Assembly (NCBI GenBank): GCA_964019165.1
Contig: OZ025276.1
Coordinates: 2,231,840 to 2,295,839 of the forward strand
Source of the DNA: Mastigias papua
Lineage: Eukaryota; Cnidaria; Scyphozoa; Rhizostomeae; Mastigiidae
Reading direction: 5' to 3'
DNA: 64,000 nt
This document shows positions 13,709 to 23,648 of the stretch, one piece after another. Positions within the stretch are counted from its first letter, which is position 1, and every line of letters begins with the position of its first letter. Position numbers and translations under genes: made by a program. The notes under the pieces were generated by a model, which saw only the letters and a list, made by a program, of their open reading frames with translations, ran no database searches and was not told the origin of the DNA.

Positions 13709-13862
13709 TGTACTATTGTAAATAGTCACATGATTGTATAATTTGATTTGTTGTTGTTGTAGTTGAAGAGAGAATATACATGAGTTAGAGTTGAGTTCTG
13801 TTCTGTTGAAAACGGCCATTTCCTTGTCGAATATCTACTGAATAACGAATGAAGATTTAACA
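13709..13862 (+). repeat. 5' LTR of gypsy
   Basis: 154 bp, starts TGTACTATTG and ends TTTAACA. Matches 17960-18113 except for five substitutions. Confidence 0.95.
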
Positions 13863-13863
13863 T

Positions 13864-13876
13864 TGGCGACAACGAT
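13864..13876 (+). other. primer-binding site of gypsy
   Basis: TGGCGACAACGAT lies one base after the 5' LTR. TGG pairs with the CCA end of a tRNA; the tRNA species was not identified. Confidence 0.7.
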
Positions 13877-13952
13877 AAAAGCGCTATCCCTTCGTGGTAG
13901 TTAGGAGTTCATCATTTTCCATTTTGCTTCAGCGCCAGTAGCTGTGATTCCT

Positions 13953-16900
13953 ATGGCACACTCTCTTTCTCTACAACCGTTGCCTGCCGTCAATCCCGAC
14001 GCGGAAGTTGGAGCTAGTCTTGCCACAAGGTGGAAGACTTGGGTCGCAGATTTCGATATGTTCTTACTAGCCAGTGGCATCACTGACCTGAGGAGGAAAA
14101 GGGCACTTCTCTTATACCAAGCAGGACCCAGAATCCGAGAAATTTACAAGCAGCAAAGTGATACCAGGAACGACGATGAGTACGATGTTGCGAAAGAGAC
14201 ATTGCGCGCATACTTTGAACCTCAGAAAAATCGCCGGTACGAAGTTTATCGATTTAGGCAAGCCACACAAGCCTCAAAGGAGACCCTGGATCAATTCCAT
14301 ACAAGGCTACCTAGTTTAGCAGAGACGTGTGAATTCACAGATCTCGAATTTGAACTGGAGGAACAAATCCTCATTGGCGGCACTTCATCGAAAATACGGA
14401 AAAATGATTTACAAGATCCAACCTATACTCTGAAAGACATGCTCTTAGATGGGTGAAGGGACGAGCAAAGTTCTTGTGAAGCAAACGAAATAGAAGGGAA
14501 AACAGAACCTCTTGTAGAGACCAATAAATTACAATCAGGAGTTAAGAAAAGCTATTTAAAATGTCATCATTGTGGAGGACAGTTTCGTCATGATAAAAGT
14601 TGTCCTGTAGAGGGAAAGACCTGTTTGAAATGCGATAAGAAGAACCATTTCGCTAAACAGTGTTGCAGCAAAAACAATCGCCAACAAAATAGACAGAATA
14701 AAGGACGTAAACCAGCTTTGCATCCCCTCGACCATGACATTTGTAGCCAAAACTCCGAGCCAGATTATCTCTATGGAAATCACGCTGCAAGTACGTCTAG
14801 CCCAAGGGTAAATATCACAGCATGTGGCCACACCTTCAAAATGCTAGTAGATACAGGGGCTACAATAAATGTCATTGACCAAAATACTTTTTCTCAAATG
14901 AGAAATGTCAAGTTACAAAATACTAAAACAAAGGCTTTTGCATATGACAGTAAAACGCCAGTAGAAGTTGCAGGAAAATTCGACACAATGTTAGAAACAA
15001 AGAAACACATTACCATAGCAACAATCTATGTGGTGAAAGGTTCCAGACATAGTGGAAATTTGATGTCTCTTGAAACTGCCAAAGAACTAGGATTGATTAG
15101 CTTACATCTCAATCATGTGACTACCAAAGATAGCACTCTGGACATTATCCTGCACAAACACAACAAAGTATTTGATGGTCTTGGAAAATTGAAAGACACT
15201 AAAGTGACGTTGAGTATTAACAGCAGTAAAACACCAAAGGTACAGCCTTAGAGAAGAATACCATATCAAGTACGACAGAAAGTCAAAGATGCACTGAAAG
15301 TGTTAGAGGAACAGGACATACTTGAGAAAGTACCAGATACTGAAGGAACACCATGGGTGTCACCTATAGTTGCAGTCCCAAAGAAAGATGGCGGAGTAAG
15401 GATTTGTGTTGACATGCGCCTTGCAAATGAGGCTATTCAAAGAATACCTCATCCTATTCCTACTGTAGATGATGTTCAATTTGAACTGAATGGTGCAAAA
15501 TTTGTCAGTAAATCAGACCTCTCTCAAGCTTACCATCAGTTAGAACTGGATGAAGCCAGTCGCTCAAGTACCACATTCAGTGCCCATTTAGGCCTTTATC
15601 GTTACAAGCGTCTCAACTATGGTACAAATGCAGCGGCGGAAATCTTCCAATACACGTTGCAAACCCAGTTACAAGGACTGATGGGAGTCAAGAATATTGC
15701 AGATGATATACTAGTTTTCGGCCAGACAAGAAAAGAGCACGATGAAAATCTTGATAAATGTCAAACCCGTTTGACATCCAAAGGATTTACGTTGAATAGA
15801 GGAAAATGCACTTTCCTAAATGACACCTTAGAATGTTTTGGACAAGTATTTTTGAAACATGGGACACGCCCAGGTCCTAAACAAGTCTCCGATTTGTTAA
15901 ATGCACCTGTTCCACAAAATTTCCATGAAGTACGTAGTTTACTTGGCATGGCTAACTATAGCAGTCGGTATATTGCTAATTTTGCAACTATCTCTGCTCC
16001 CTTAAGAGAGCTTACGAAAAAGAACACAAAGTTTGAATGGACAGCAGTACACCAACAAGCATTTGATAACATTACTCGTGCATTATCGTCATCTCCCTGT
16101 ATGTCATATTTTGATCCACAGAAGGAAACCTCTATAATAGTAGATGCTAGCCCTGTTGGACTTTCAGCAATTCTCACTCAAAAAGCGCGAGATTCGGACG
16201 ATAGCAAAGTTGTAGCATATGCCAGTCGTTCACTAACTGACGTTGAACAGCGTTACTCCCAGACGGAGAAAGAAGCTTTAGCCATCGTTTGGTCGGTAGG
16301 ACATTTTCATTTGTTTATCTACAGTCACGACTTTACCTTAGTTACAGACCATAAACCCCTTGAGATAAGTTACGGTAGCTGTACGTCAAAACCATCAGCA
16401 CGTATAGAATGCTGGGTGTTAAGATTACAGCCGTATTCATTCCGAGAGATATATAAATCAGGAGCTGATAACCCTGTAGATTATTTATCCAGGCATCCTA
16501 CAACAACCTCTAGAAAGCAAGAGCACATGACAGAGGAGTATGTGAATTTTGTCGTTCACAATAGTGTACCTAAGGCCATGACACTTGATGAAATCTCTCA
16601 AGCTACAGATCAAGATCGCATTTTGAAAGGACTTTGCACAGCTATTCGTTTAAATCAATGGGATTATGAAATAGTCAAACCATATCGCCTAATCAAAGAT
16701 GAACTTATGATTGGAAAGCAGAATGTCATTCTTAGAGGATCTAAAATTGTAATTCCAACATCATTGCAGCAGAAAGCTGTGGATATTGCACACGAGAGCC
16801 ACCAGGGAATCTCAAAAACAAAAGCTCTTCTAAGAGAGAAAGTATGGTTCTCTGGAATCGACAAACTTGTAAAAAAACTCTCAAGTCATGTTTAGCGTGC

Positions 16901-17929
16901 CAAGCCGTAGGAAAAGCAGCACCACCAGAACCAGTTAGACTTACAAACATGCCAGAAGCACCATGGCACTTGGTGCATATCGATTTTGTTGGACCCCTCC
17001 CTTCTAGTGAATACTTATTGGTGGCCATAGATCGTTATTCACGTTATTCAGAGGTAGAGACAGTTCACTCCACAAAGGCCTCGAATGTCATACCAAAAGT
17101 AGACAAAATCTTTGCTACACATGGCATTCCAAACATTATTAAAATGGACAACGGACTGCCCTTCTCGAGTGACGATTTTCATAAATACTGTACAGCACTT
17201 GGAATAAGTCATGAAAGGGTAACTCCATATTGGCCCCAAGCAAATGGAGAAGTAGAAAGGTTTAACCAGCCACTTGAAAAGGTAGTACAAACAGCTTACC
17301 TAGAAGGAAAAGTGTGGAGGCAAGAAATCGTCCGTTTCTTATTGCAATACCGTACGACTCTTCACAGTGTAACTACAATTGCACCTTGTGAATTGTTGTT
17401 CAATCGTCAAGCATGTGGAAAACTGCCATGCATAGAACGGAACATTGTTATTAACAGACACGCAGAAGCTCGTGAGAACGAAGCCAAAAGTCAGTCATAC
17501 CACAAACAATATGCTGACAAACGTAGAAATGCGAAAGAAAGCACCATTACTGTGGGAGATAGAGTACTTGTAAAGCAGATTCTCAGAAACAAGATAACTC
17601 CACGCTTTAACCACACACCTTGTTGTGTTATTTCAAGAAAAGGTAGCAGAGTTACAGCTAAAAACAAACATGGACATTATGTAACACATAACATATCTCA
17701 TTTTAAGAAATTTGCTGGAAACACTACTTTTGACGATTCCGAAAGTGAAGATAATGCTAGTGCTAGGACACATAAAGATAATGATGCTGTACCAACACGC
17801 CAAGCTGATCAGCAGAGTGACCACGGAGATGTCGAAGAAAATGAACACGTATTGAATCGCAGGTCAGATCGAGCAAGAAAGGTACCAGAACGTTATGGGA
17901 ATCCCGTTCCATCAAACTTGATTTACTAA
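13953..17929 (+). pseudogene. gag-pol: gypsy gag-pol polyprotein, nearly intact
   Basis: Encodes capsid and replication enzymes. In order: Gag (13953-14600), two CCHC-like knuckles (CHHCGGQFRHDKSC and CLKCDKKNHFAKQCC, about 14560-14665), aspartic protease (LVDTGAT, about 14845), RT (SDLSQAYHQLEL; NIADDILVFG at about 15692), RNase H (IIVDASPVG, YSQTEKEALAIVW, TDHKPLE), integrase with HHCC finger (HESHQG ... CLACQ) and D-D-E core (HIDFVGP, MDNGLPF, NGEVERFN). ATG 13953 is the first methionine before the conserved Gag; the frame is open from 13944. Breaks: TGA at 14454 where an Arg is expected, TAG at 15249 where a Gln is expected, and a one-base loss in the A run at 16871-16877. All else is open to 17929. 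Confidence 0.93.
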
Positions 17930-17945
17930 AGGACAAATCGCTTTG

Positions 17946-17959
17946 AAAAGAGGAAGTGA
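17946..17959 (+). other. polypurine tract of gypsy
   Basis: AAAAGAGGAAGTGA immediately precedes the 3' LTR; it would prime plus-strand synthesis. Confidence 0.7.
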
Positions 17960-18113
17960 TGTATTATTGTAAATAGTCACATGATTTTATAATTTGATTT
18001 GTTGTTGTTGTAGTTGTAGAGAGAATAAACATGAGTTAGAGTTGAGTTCTGTTCTGTTGAAAACGGCCATTTCCTTGTCGAATATCTTCTGAATAACGAA
18101 TGAAGATTTAACA
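17960..18113 (+). repeat. 3' LTR of gypsy
   Basis: 154 bp, starts TGTATTATTG and ends TTTAACA. Contains an AATAAA that the 5' copy lacks because of one substitution. Confidence 0.95.
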
Positions 18114-18260
18114 GTAAGAAACAAGCAGCAAAGTTGCTTCAAAATGACTCAATAGATAAATTGTCCAAGCTCCCTGTCTAGATTGAATATGGCACAAACA
18201 ATGAACTTGAAGCAAGGAAAAAATATCATACACTAATGTAAACTTTACAATGATATCTTC
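18114..18260 (+). pseudogene. SWIM/YqaJ-like gene relic, second part
   Basis: Starts with the second GTAAG. Joined to the sequence before 13704 the frame continues KARKPLVRNKQQ. Then IDKLSKLPV, a stop, and IEYGTNNELEARKKY resemble the LPxLxxGxxxExxAxxxY segment of YqaJ-type nucleases, which includes a metal-binding Glu. Decay prevents a full assignment. Confidence 0.5.
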
Positions 18261-18766
18261 AGGGCTTGACATTTGCATGGATGAGCCAATGAGCATCTGT
18301 AAGTTATGTCTTCTCCAGTATACAGCTAGTAAGGTACATGATTTATGCATCAAAATGTGCAGAATGAATAGAGAGTGTCAAATATATGCGTATTTCATCT
18401 GATTTATTCAACTTTCTATCCAAAATCTCCATTCCTGTGCAAGGGACCAACCACAATCTTAGCTATACAAAGTACGGTGTTTGGGTTTAGAGTGATATTT
18501 TTTCATTGCAGATTGCTATGGACTGCGACAACAAACGTGATTCAGATGAACGCTTTGAATTCAAGCATGCTTTATTAGCTGGAAACAATGCTAATGGTCA
18601 GTTTTTGTAGCCTGAGAAGAGAAACCAAGTCAGTAAAAGATGCGTAGCAGCTAGCGGAAGGAGGATCTGGCTGCAACTGCTGAAAAGTGGTCATCGTAAG
18701 TGTGAACGTAGTTTCCTTCGAACAAATGACTTATATTATATGTGTTGAACTGTATGGACAAAACAG
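18261..18766. other. no recognised feature
   Basis: Possibly the decayed remainder of the nuclease relic. Nothing I can support before the LINE begins. Confidence 0.45.
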
Positions 18767-20026
18767 GTGTTGCAACTGATTTTGCCAGACAAGGTGCAAA
18801 GAGATGTGTTTTTGCTTATTTGCACTATCTATATTTGGTTTAAAGAAAATCACTCTATAGATCATGCACTGATTAGTATGACAGAATCAATAAGATCAAC
18901 CTTAGATGATAAACAGTTTGGGTGTGGCATTTTCATTGATCTTCAGAAAGCATTTGATACAGTAAATCATACTATTCTGATATCTACACTTGAACATTAT
19001 GGAGTGAGAGGTTGTGCCCTTCAATGTTTTCAATCATATCTTTCAGACAGAAATCAGTTTGTTTCCATACATGGAAGCAAATCTGATCTTCTCAAAGTTA
19101 CTTGTGGGGTTCATCAAGGGTCTGTTTTGGGCCCCTTACTCTGTCTTATTTATATCAATGACCTGCCTAATGTAACTTCAATTCTATCTTTTTGCAGATG
19201 ATACCAATATTTATTGTCAATCAAATACTTTAGAGAGTCTAGTTAAGACAGTAAATTGTGAACTAAAGCTGTTAAAAAATGGCTTGATACCAATAAACTT
19301 TCACTGAATAGTGATAAAACTAACTTAATAATCTTCCATTCCAAATCAAATAAGCTCCCTTCAGAACCTTTGATTAAAATAGGTAAAAAATATATCAAAA
19401 GGGTCAAGTTTGCTAAATTGTTAGGACTTCTTTTAGATGAAAATTTAGAGTGGAAGTATCATCTTAATGAGTTTTCAAAGAAACTAGCTAGACCCTGTGG
19501 GATCTTTTTCAAAATTAGATACCTCTTGCCATCAGATGTTCTCCTTTGTCTATATAATGCTTTATTTATGTCCTTTCTTCAATATGGTATTACAGTGTGG
19601 GGTCAAACCCACACTCTATCTTGATCCTGTCATAAAGTTACAGAAAACAGCTATAAGAGCTATCTCCTTTCAACCTTACTTATCTCATACACTTCCTATT
19701 TTCAAAGATCTAAAGATTTTAAGACTATCTGAAATTTTTGAGCTTAGACTACTTAATTGTGTGTATGAATCTGTGAAGAAAATTTCTCCACTTTGCTTTC
19801 ACACTTTTTTTACTTTTAACTCTTCTATCCATCAGCATCAAACTAGGCAGGCTTGTCATGGTGACTTGTATTTGACTCAAAAGAAAAGTATTCAATATGG
19901 ATTAAAATCCATCAAATATCTAGGTTGTAAACTATAGAATGATTTGCCCCTGGTAATCAGAAATTCTCCAACAAAAGAATCATTCAAATCCAAAGTAAAG
20001 AACCACTTGCTAAATCATCAATGTTA
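18767..20026 (+). pseudogene. 5'-truncated non-LTR retrotransposon ORF2 (RT to C-terminus)
   Basis: The translated pieces give a non-LTR RT: FKENHSIDHALISM, FIDLQKAFDTVNH (catalytic Asp region), GVHQGSVLGPLL, then after a frameshift near 19195 the FADDT-like box (CRLFADDTNIY spans two frames), LNSDKTNLIIF, VKFAKLLGLLLDENLEW, LYNALFMSFLQYGITVWG, and the terminal NDLPLVIRNSPTKESFKSK with a stop at about 20024. There are at least two further frameshifts (19260-19290 and about 19620). The endonuclease and first RT motifs are missing. The style is jockey/CR1/L2-like; the clade is not certain. Confidence 0.85.
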
Positions 20027-20146
20027 AAAATCATGATTTTTCTTCTTTTCTCTGCCTTCTCCTCAGTATATCCTATTAAGCAACTGATGCACAAAACATT
20101 AAATTGTTAAGATGGGGGGGGGGGGGGCTCCCTTCTCATTAGTAGC
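20027..20146 (+). other. LINE 3' UTR with G14 run
   Basis: Follows the ORF2 stop and includes a run of 14 G at 20114-20127. It ends where the Harbinger inverted repeat begins. Sequence after the Harbinger (23360 onward) may be the rest of this UTR. Confidence 0.5.
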
Positions 20147-20169
20147 GAGCTTACAATTACACTACGCAG
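20147..20169 (+). repeat. left inverted repeat of Harbinger
   Basis: Pairs with 23337-23359: GAGCTTAC, ATT and CACTACGCAG are conserved, with two substitutions between them. Confidence 0.75.
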
Positions 20170-20293
20170 ACTAATACGATGACCTTGTGAGTGGAAGTCA
20201 CGTGGCACTTTACGTAGTGGATGTTTTTAGCTTACGAAGCCACTACGTAGGGGACTACATATGAGACTTTCCCGCCAAAAGTGTAATGTCAAC

Positions 20294-21391
20294 ATGGCCA
20301 CTTTTGATCAACTAAAAGACATTTTGGGGGGAGCACACGAAGCGCATTTGATTGACGATGAAGACAGTCTTTTGTTACACAATCTTCATCAAAGAAAAAC
20401 TCCCGTATTTCCTTATTGGAGATATGAAAAGTTCGATTTAGACACATTGGACAATTATGAGTGTAAGGCTGAGCTTCGATTGTGGAAGAATGATGTTTAC
20501 ACCTTGCTTGGGGCATTGAGATTTCCTGAACAACTTTGTTGCTATAATGGGGTCGTTGTAGATTCAGTTGAGGCCCTGTGCATTTTCTTGCGAAGAGTAG
20601 CATATCCGTGCAGATATGGTGATTTAGTTTCACGGTTTGCTAGGCCAGTTCCTCAGCTATCTATGATCACCAACCTTGTCGTCAGTGAAATGTACAATAG
20701 GTTTGGGCATCTTCTGTGTACAATGGATCAGCCATGGCTTTCCAGACGTAATTTAAAGTTATATGCAAATGCTGTTCATGCCAGAGGAGCTGCGCTCGAC
20801 AACTGCTGGGGATTTGTGGATGGAACTGTTAGACCCATTTGTTGTCCAAAAAGAAACCAAAGAATTGTCTACAATGGCCATAAGAGAGTCCATGCTCTCA
20901 AATTTCAATCGGTAGTAGCACCTAATGGACTACTTGTACATTTTCATGGTCCAGTTGAAGGGCATAGGCATTACAGTGCAATGCTTGCTATGTCTGGGCT
21001 CCTAACACAAGTAGAAGAGTACTCATTTTCACCTGAGAACCAGCCTCTTTGTATCTATGGAGATCCAGCCTACCCCCATAGAATTCACCTTCAATGTCCA
21101 TATCAGCAAAGACATAACTTGACTCCAGAGCAGCAGGCATTCAATCACTCTATGAGCCAAGTTAGAGTATCTGTTGAATGGATATTTGGTGAAATAGTGT
21201 CATATTTCAAATGTGTGGACTTCAAAAAAAATCTGAAGATTGGTTTGAGTCCTGTAAGCAAGATATATGTTGTATGTGCACTTATGAGAAATGCACCAAC
21301 ATGCTTATATGGATCAAATACTTCAGAGTTTTTTGGAATCCAACCTCCAACCTTGAATATGTACTTGCATGGAGACAGTGGCGTAGTGTGA
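20294..21391 (+). CDS. Harbinger transposase (DDE_Tnp_4 / HARBI1-like), intact
   Basis: A 365-residue DDE transposase. The first 160 residues form the N-terminal part of HARBI1-like proteins. The catalytic core shows D176 in GFVDGTVRP, D257 in YGDPAYP and E295 in VSVEWIFGE, with the HGPVEGHRHYSAM segment between the first two Asp residues. I choose ATG 20294 (AAC-ATG-G context, just before the conserved MATFDQL); the frame is open to 20261. No stop or shift interrupts it. HARBI1-type transposases need a Myb-like partner for nuclear import and DNA binding; none is seen in the rest of this element, so it would depend on a partner elsewhere or be immobile. Host-domesticated HARBI1 is an alternative, but the flanking inverted repeats argue for a transposon. 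Confidence 0.93.
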   Translation: MATFDQLKDILGGAHEAHLIDDEDSLLLHNLHQRKTPVFPYWRYEKFDLDTLDNYECKAELRLWKNDVYTLLGALRFPEQLCCYNGVVVDSVEALCIFLRRVAYPCRYGDLVSRFARPVPQLSMITNLVVSEMYNRFGHLLCTMDQPWLSRRNLKLYANAVHARGAALDNCWGFVDGTVRPICCPKRNQRIVYNGHKRVHALKFQSVVAPNGLLVHFHGPVEGHRHYSAMLAMSGLLTQVEEYSFSPENQPLCIYGDPAYPHRIHLQCPYQQRHNLTPEQQAFNHSMSQVRVSVEWIFGEIVSYFKCVDFKKNLKIGLSPVSKIYVVCALMRNAPTCLYGSNTSEFFGIQPPTLNMYLHGDSGVV

Positions 21392-23336
21392 CTTTGTCGA
21401 CAGGGTATTCTAGCGTAGGGTGTGGCTGGGTGTGACTGGGTGTGGCTAGTTGACGTCCCATGGCATTTATCACCCTGAACATAAATATCTAGTAAAAAAC
21501 TCAATCTCCTACCCTGTATTCATCAGTCGGTCATGATCACATAACAGAAAGGAACCGAAAATGAATACTAGACATTGCATCTAGGCTGTGTGATGTTATT
21601 GCAAAGCTTCGGCCTCCCCTTATCAACAATCCTCTTTTTTCAGCAAGTGATAAGTGTGAGAATGAGTTTTGAATCAGCGATGTGACGATATCACCACCGC
21701 TTATTCCCCCATAGTCAAGTTAAATCCATCTAGCAAATCATGAACAGGGCCTATAACAACAAAGCCTAGAAGGATCTCGAAGCCTTAACAAAACAACACT
21801 CTTTACAATAGCAACTAGACAATAGCAGAGAATGACTAATAAGTCAGACTGTTGATAGGGACAATAGTATATGACTTTGCATACCTTTGGATTGTGCAAA
21901 TCTAGCAGCACGCATTATGTAAACAGAAAGAGACTAAGCCAGGGAACTTTGCAAATCTAGTAGCACAGATTATGTAAACAGAAAGAGACTAAGCCAGGGA
22001 ACTTACATATATTTAGAAATATAAGGGGAATGTTTGACGTCTATCGTTATACTATTCACAAAAGTAAAACAGTTATAGGCTCCTCCTAACACCGCAAAAT
22101 GAGACATTGAAGAACGTGGCCTAAGTGCGATTGAACCTCTACGAGCTACCTGCCTTTCACTTGTCTTTCTTGCTGCTGCTGCCACATGACATAATGTACA
22201 TCTGACCAGAACGTTCTTCCTAAAAAGTCAGTCTTTCAACTCACCTATTATAAATGTCACGTGTCGTATTTCCTTCGTATTCGATAACTACTCCGCCACT
22301 CCAAGTACTCAAGGTCATTGTTTATAAGCCTCTATGTGAGGCTATAGAAATATGAGGCTGGACGCTGGCCATTTCTCAGTGTATTTTGAGATTGTTTTCG
22401 CTCATTAAAGACAATTTTATTCATGACATGGAGCATTTTGATTGGTGGAATCACCCTACCGGGTATTCACTGCGTATTCGTGATGAACTTCTGTTTAACA
22501 TGACGTTGTTGTTCTGTCTTCTGCATTATCTTTACAAATCTGCTTGCTTCCAAACGATTCACGTCTGCACACTTACACAGGTTGAACAGTAAGGCAGGTA
22601 AACTCGTTACAAGGAGTTAAATTTGCCATTTGAATGAGCATTTGAGAAGTAGTACTGTTATCACAACGTAATGCAGATTATTATTTTTTCTGCAAATTGT
22701 AGGGTATTCACTGAATACCTTGAATACCCTGACGCTACGCCACTGCATGGAGATTAGTTCATAGAAGCAGCTCAAATGGCAGTTTGTGAATACAAAAGAA
22801 CTCCCCTGAAAACATCTGCAAATTAAGATCATACTTTAAGAATTTCCTTGAAACTCTTTCAATATTATTTTTGTGCTTTTGGACAAAGAATTGTTCTTTA
22901 GTAAACATATCCTGATTATGGGTATGATCCTGACTTGTCAAACAGTAGTTACAATTGGACAGAAATGATGTGGTTTCCAATTCTTAGATGTCAGTGTCAA
23001 GGATAATGATTCTTAGATGATAGTTTCATTTTTCAATATCTAAAGATGAATTATGTCAAATGTTCTCATAAAGAGTGTTCATTCAATGTTATCAGTAACC
23101 TAGAAGAACCTAATACTGAATGCAAAAATGATTGTAGAACGGTTACATGATGGAATTCAAACGACTGGGGAATGATTTTATATGAAATTATACGTACTGT
23201 ATTGCATAGTAACCAGTACGTGATCCTGCCAGATGGTACGTAGTGACTGCGAGTAGTACGAGGCTCCTTCTAAGGAATCCCCCCTAAATGACATGCGCAG
23301 ATGTCAAATTCTCACTGTTGCAACATCTCAGTAGAG
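21392..23336. other. Harbinger interior without recognisable gene
   Basis: Nearly 2 kb where a second ORF would be expected. Short frames (22386-22592 plus, 22003-22185 minus) have no Myb/SANT motif. The T/G-rich stretch at 21400-21450 repeats GGGTGTG(A/G)CT several times. Confidence 0.5.
21897..22004. repeat. two-copy tandem duplication, about 57-bp period
   Basis: A unit GCAAATCTAG(C/T)AGCAC ... CCAGGGAACTT occurs twice in direct tandem with few mismatches. Confidence 0.85.
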
Positions 23337-23359
23337 CTGCGTAGTGAAATCGTAAGCTC
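23337..23359 (-). repeat. right inverted repeat of Harbinger
   Basis: CTGCGTAGTGAAATCGTAAG followed by CTC, reverse complement of the left end with two substitutions. Confidence 0.75.
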
Positions 23360-23648
23360 TCTAATATACCTACTTAGAGAGCTCCTCCTTTAAATCATTC
23401 TTATACATACTAATTTATTGTTTGTCCTCTGTGTAGTTTCGTTTTGTACATTGTAGATGTGTTATTACAGTATAGTTAATTGTATGTAACGCAATCTTGT
23501 TAAAGTATTATTTGTATGTATGAGAATGTAAAGAATGACAATGAACTGAACTATGTGATAGATAATGACTGGGTGCAAGGTGCATTGTTGATTGTTGCAA
23601 TGGAAACTCTGAAGCTCATCTTGAACTACAAATCGTAATTTAAGCAAA
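23360..23648. other. AT-rich flank, possibly rest of the interrupted LINE 3' UTR
   Basis: Noncoding, T-rich, then AATG/GACAATGAACTGAACT-type sequence near 23530 that could be a LINE tail. Inference only. Confidence 0.3.

Larger units (their letters stand above)
13709..18113 (+). mobile_element. full-length Ty3/gypsy retrotransposon with short LTRs
   Basis: A 4405-bp element with two 154-bp LTRs (TGTA...AACA), a perfect 5-bp target duplication, a primer-binding-type TGGCGACAACG directly after the 5' LTR, a purine tract before the 3' LTR, and one gag-pol reading frame broken only by two nonsense codons and one single-base slip. The LTRs differ at 5 of 154 positions (about 3 percent), so the insertion is moderately young. 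No env frame follows pol. The insertion is inside the SWIM/YqaJ-like relic and does not disturb its phase once removed. Confidence 0.95.
20147..23359 (+). mobile_element. PIF/Harbinger-type DNA transposon
   Basis: Inverted repeats of about 23 bp (GAGCTTACAATTACACTACG and on, at 20147-20169; 23337-23359 in reverse complement with two mismatches) bound a 3213-bp segment with an intact Harbinger transposase next to the left end. Short 3-bp target duplications are expected, but the flanks (AGC on the left, TCT on the right) do not match, so the exact ends may be off by a few bases or have mutated. The Myb/SANT-like partner protein that most Harbinger elements carry is not visible. Confidence 0.7.

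Noticed and set aside
15761..17848. Minus-strand frames across the gypsy element
   Set aside because: Antisense shadows of the gag-pol frame.
20114..20127. G-quadruplex at the G14 run
   Set aside because: A single G run without further G tracts nearby; more likely slippage or sequencing length noise.
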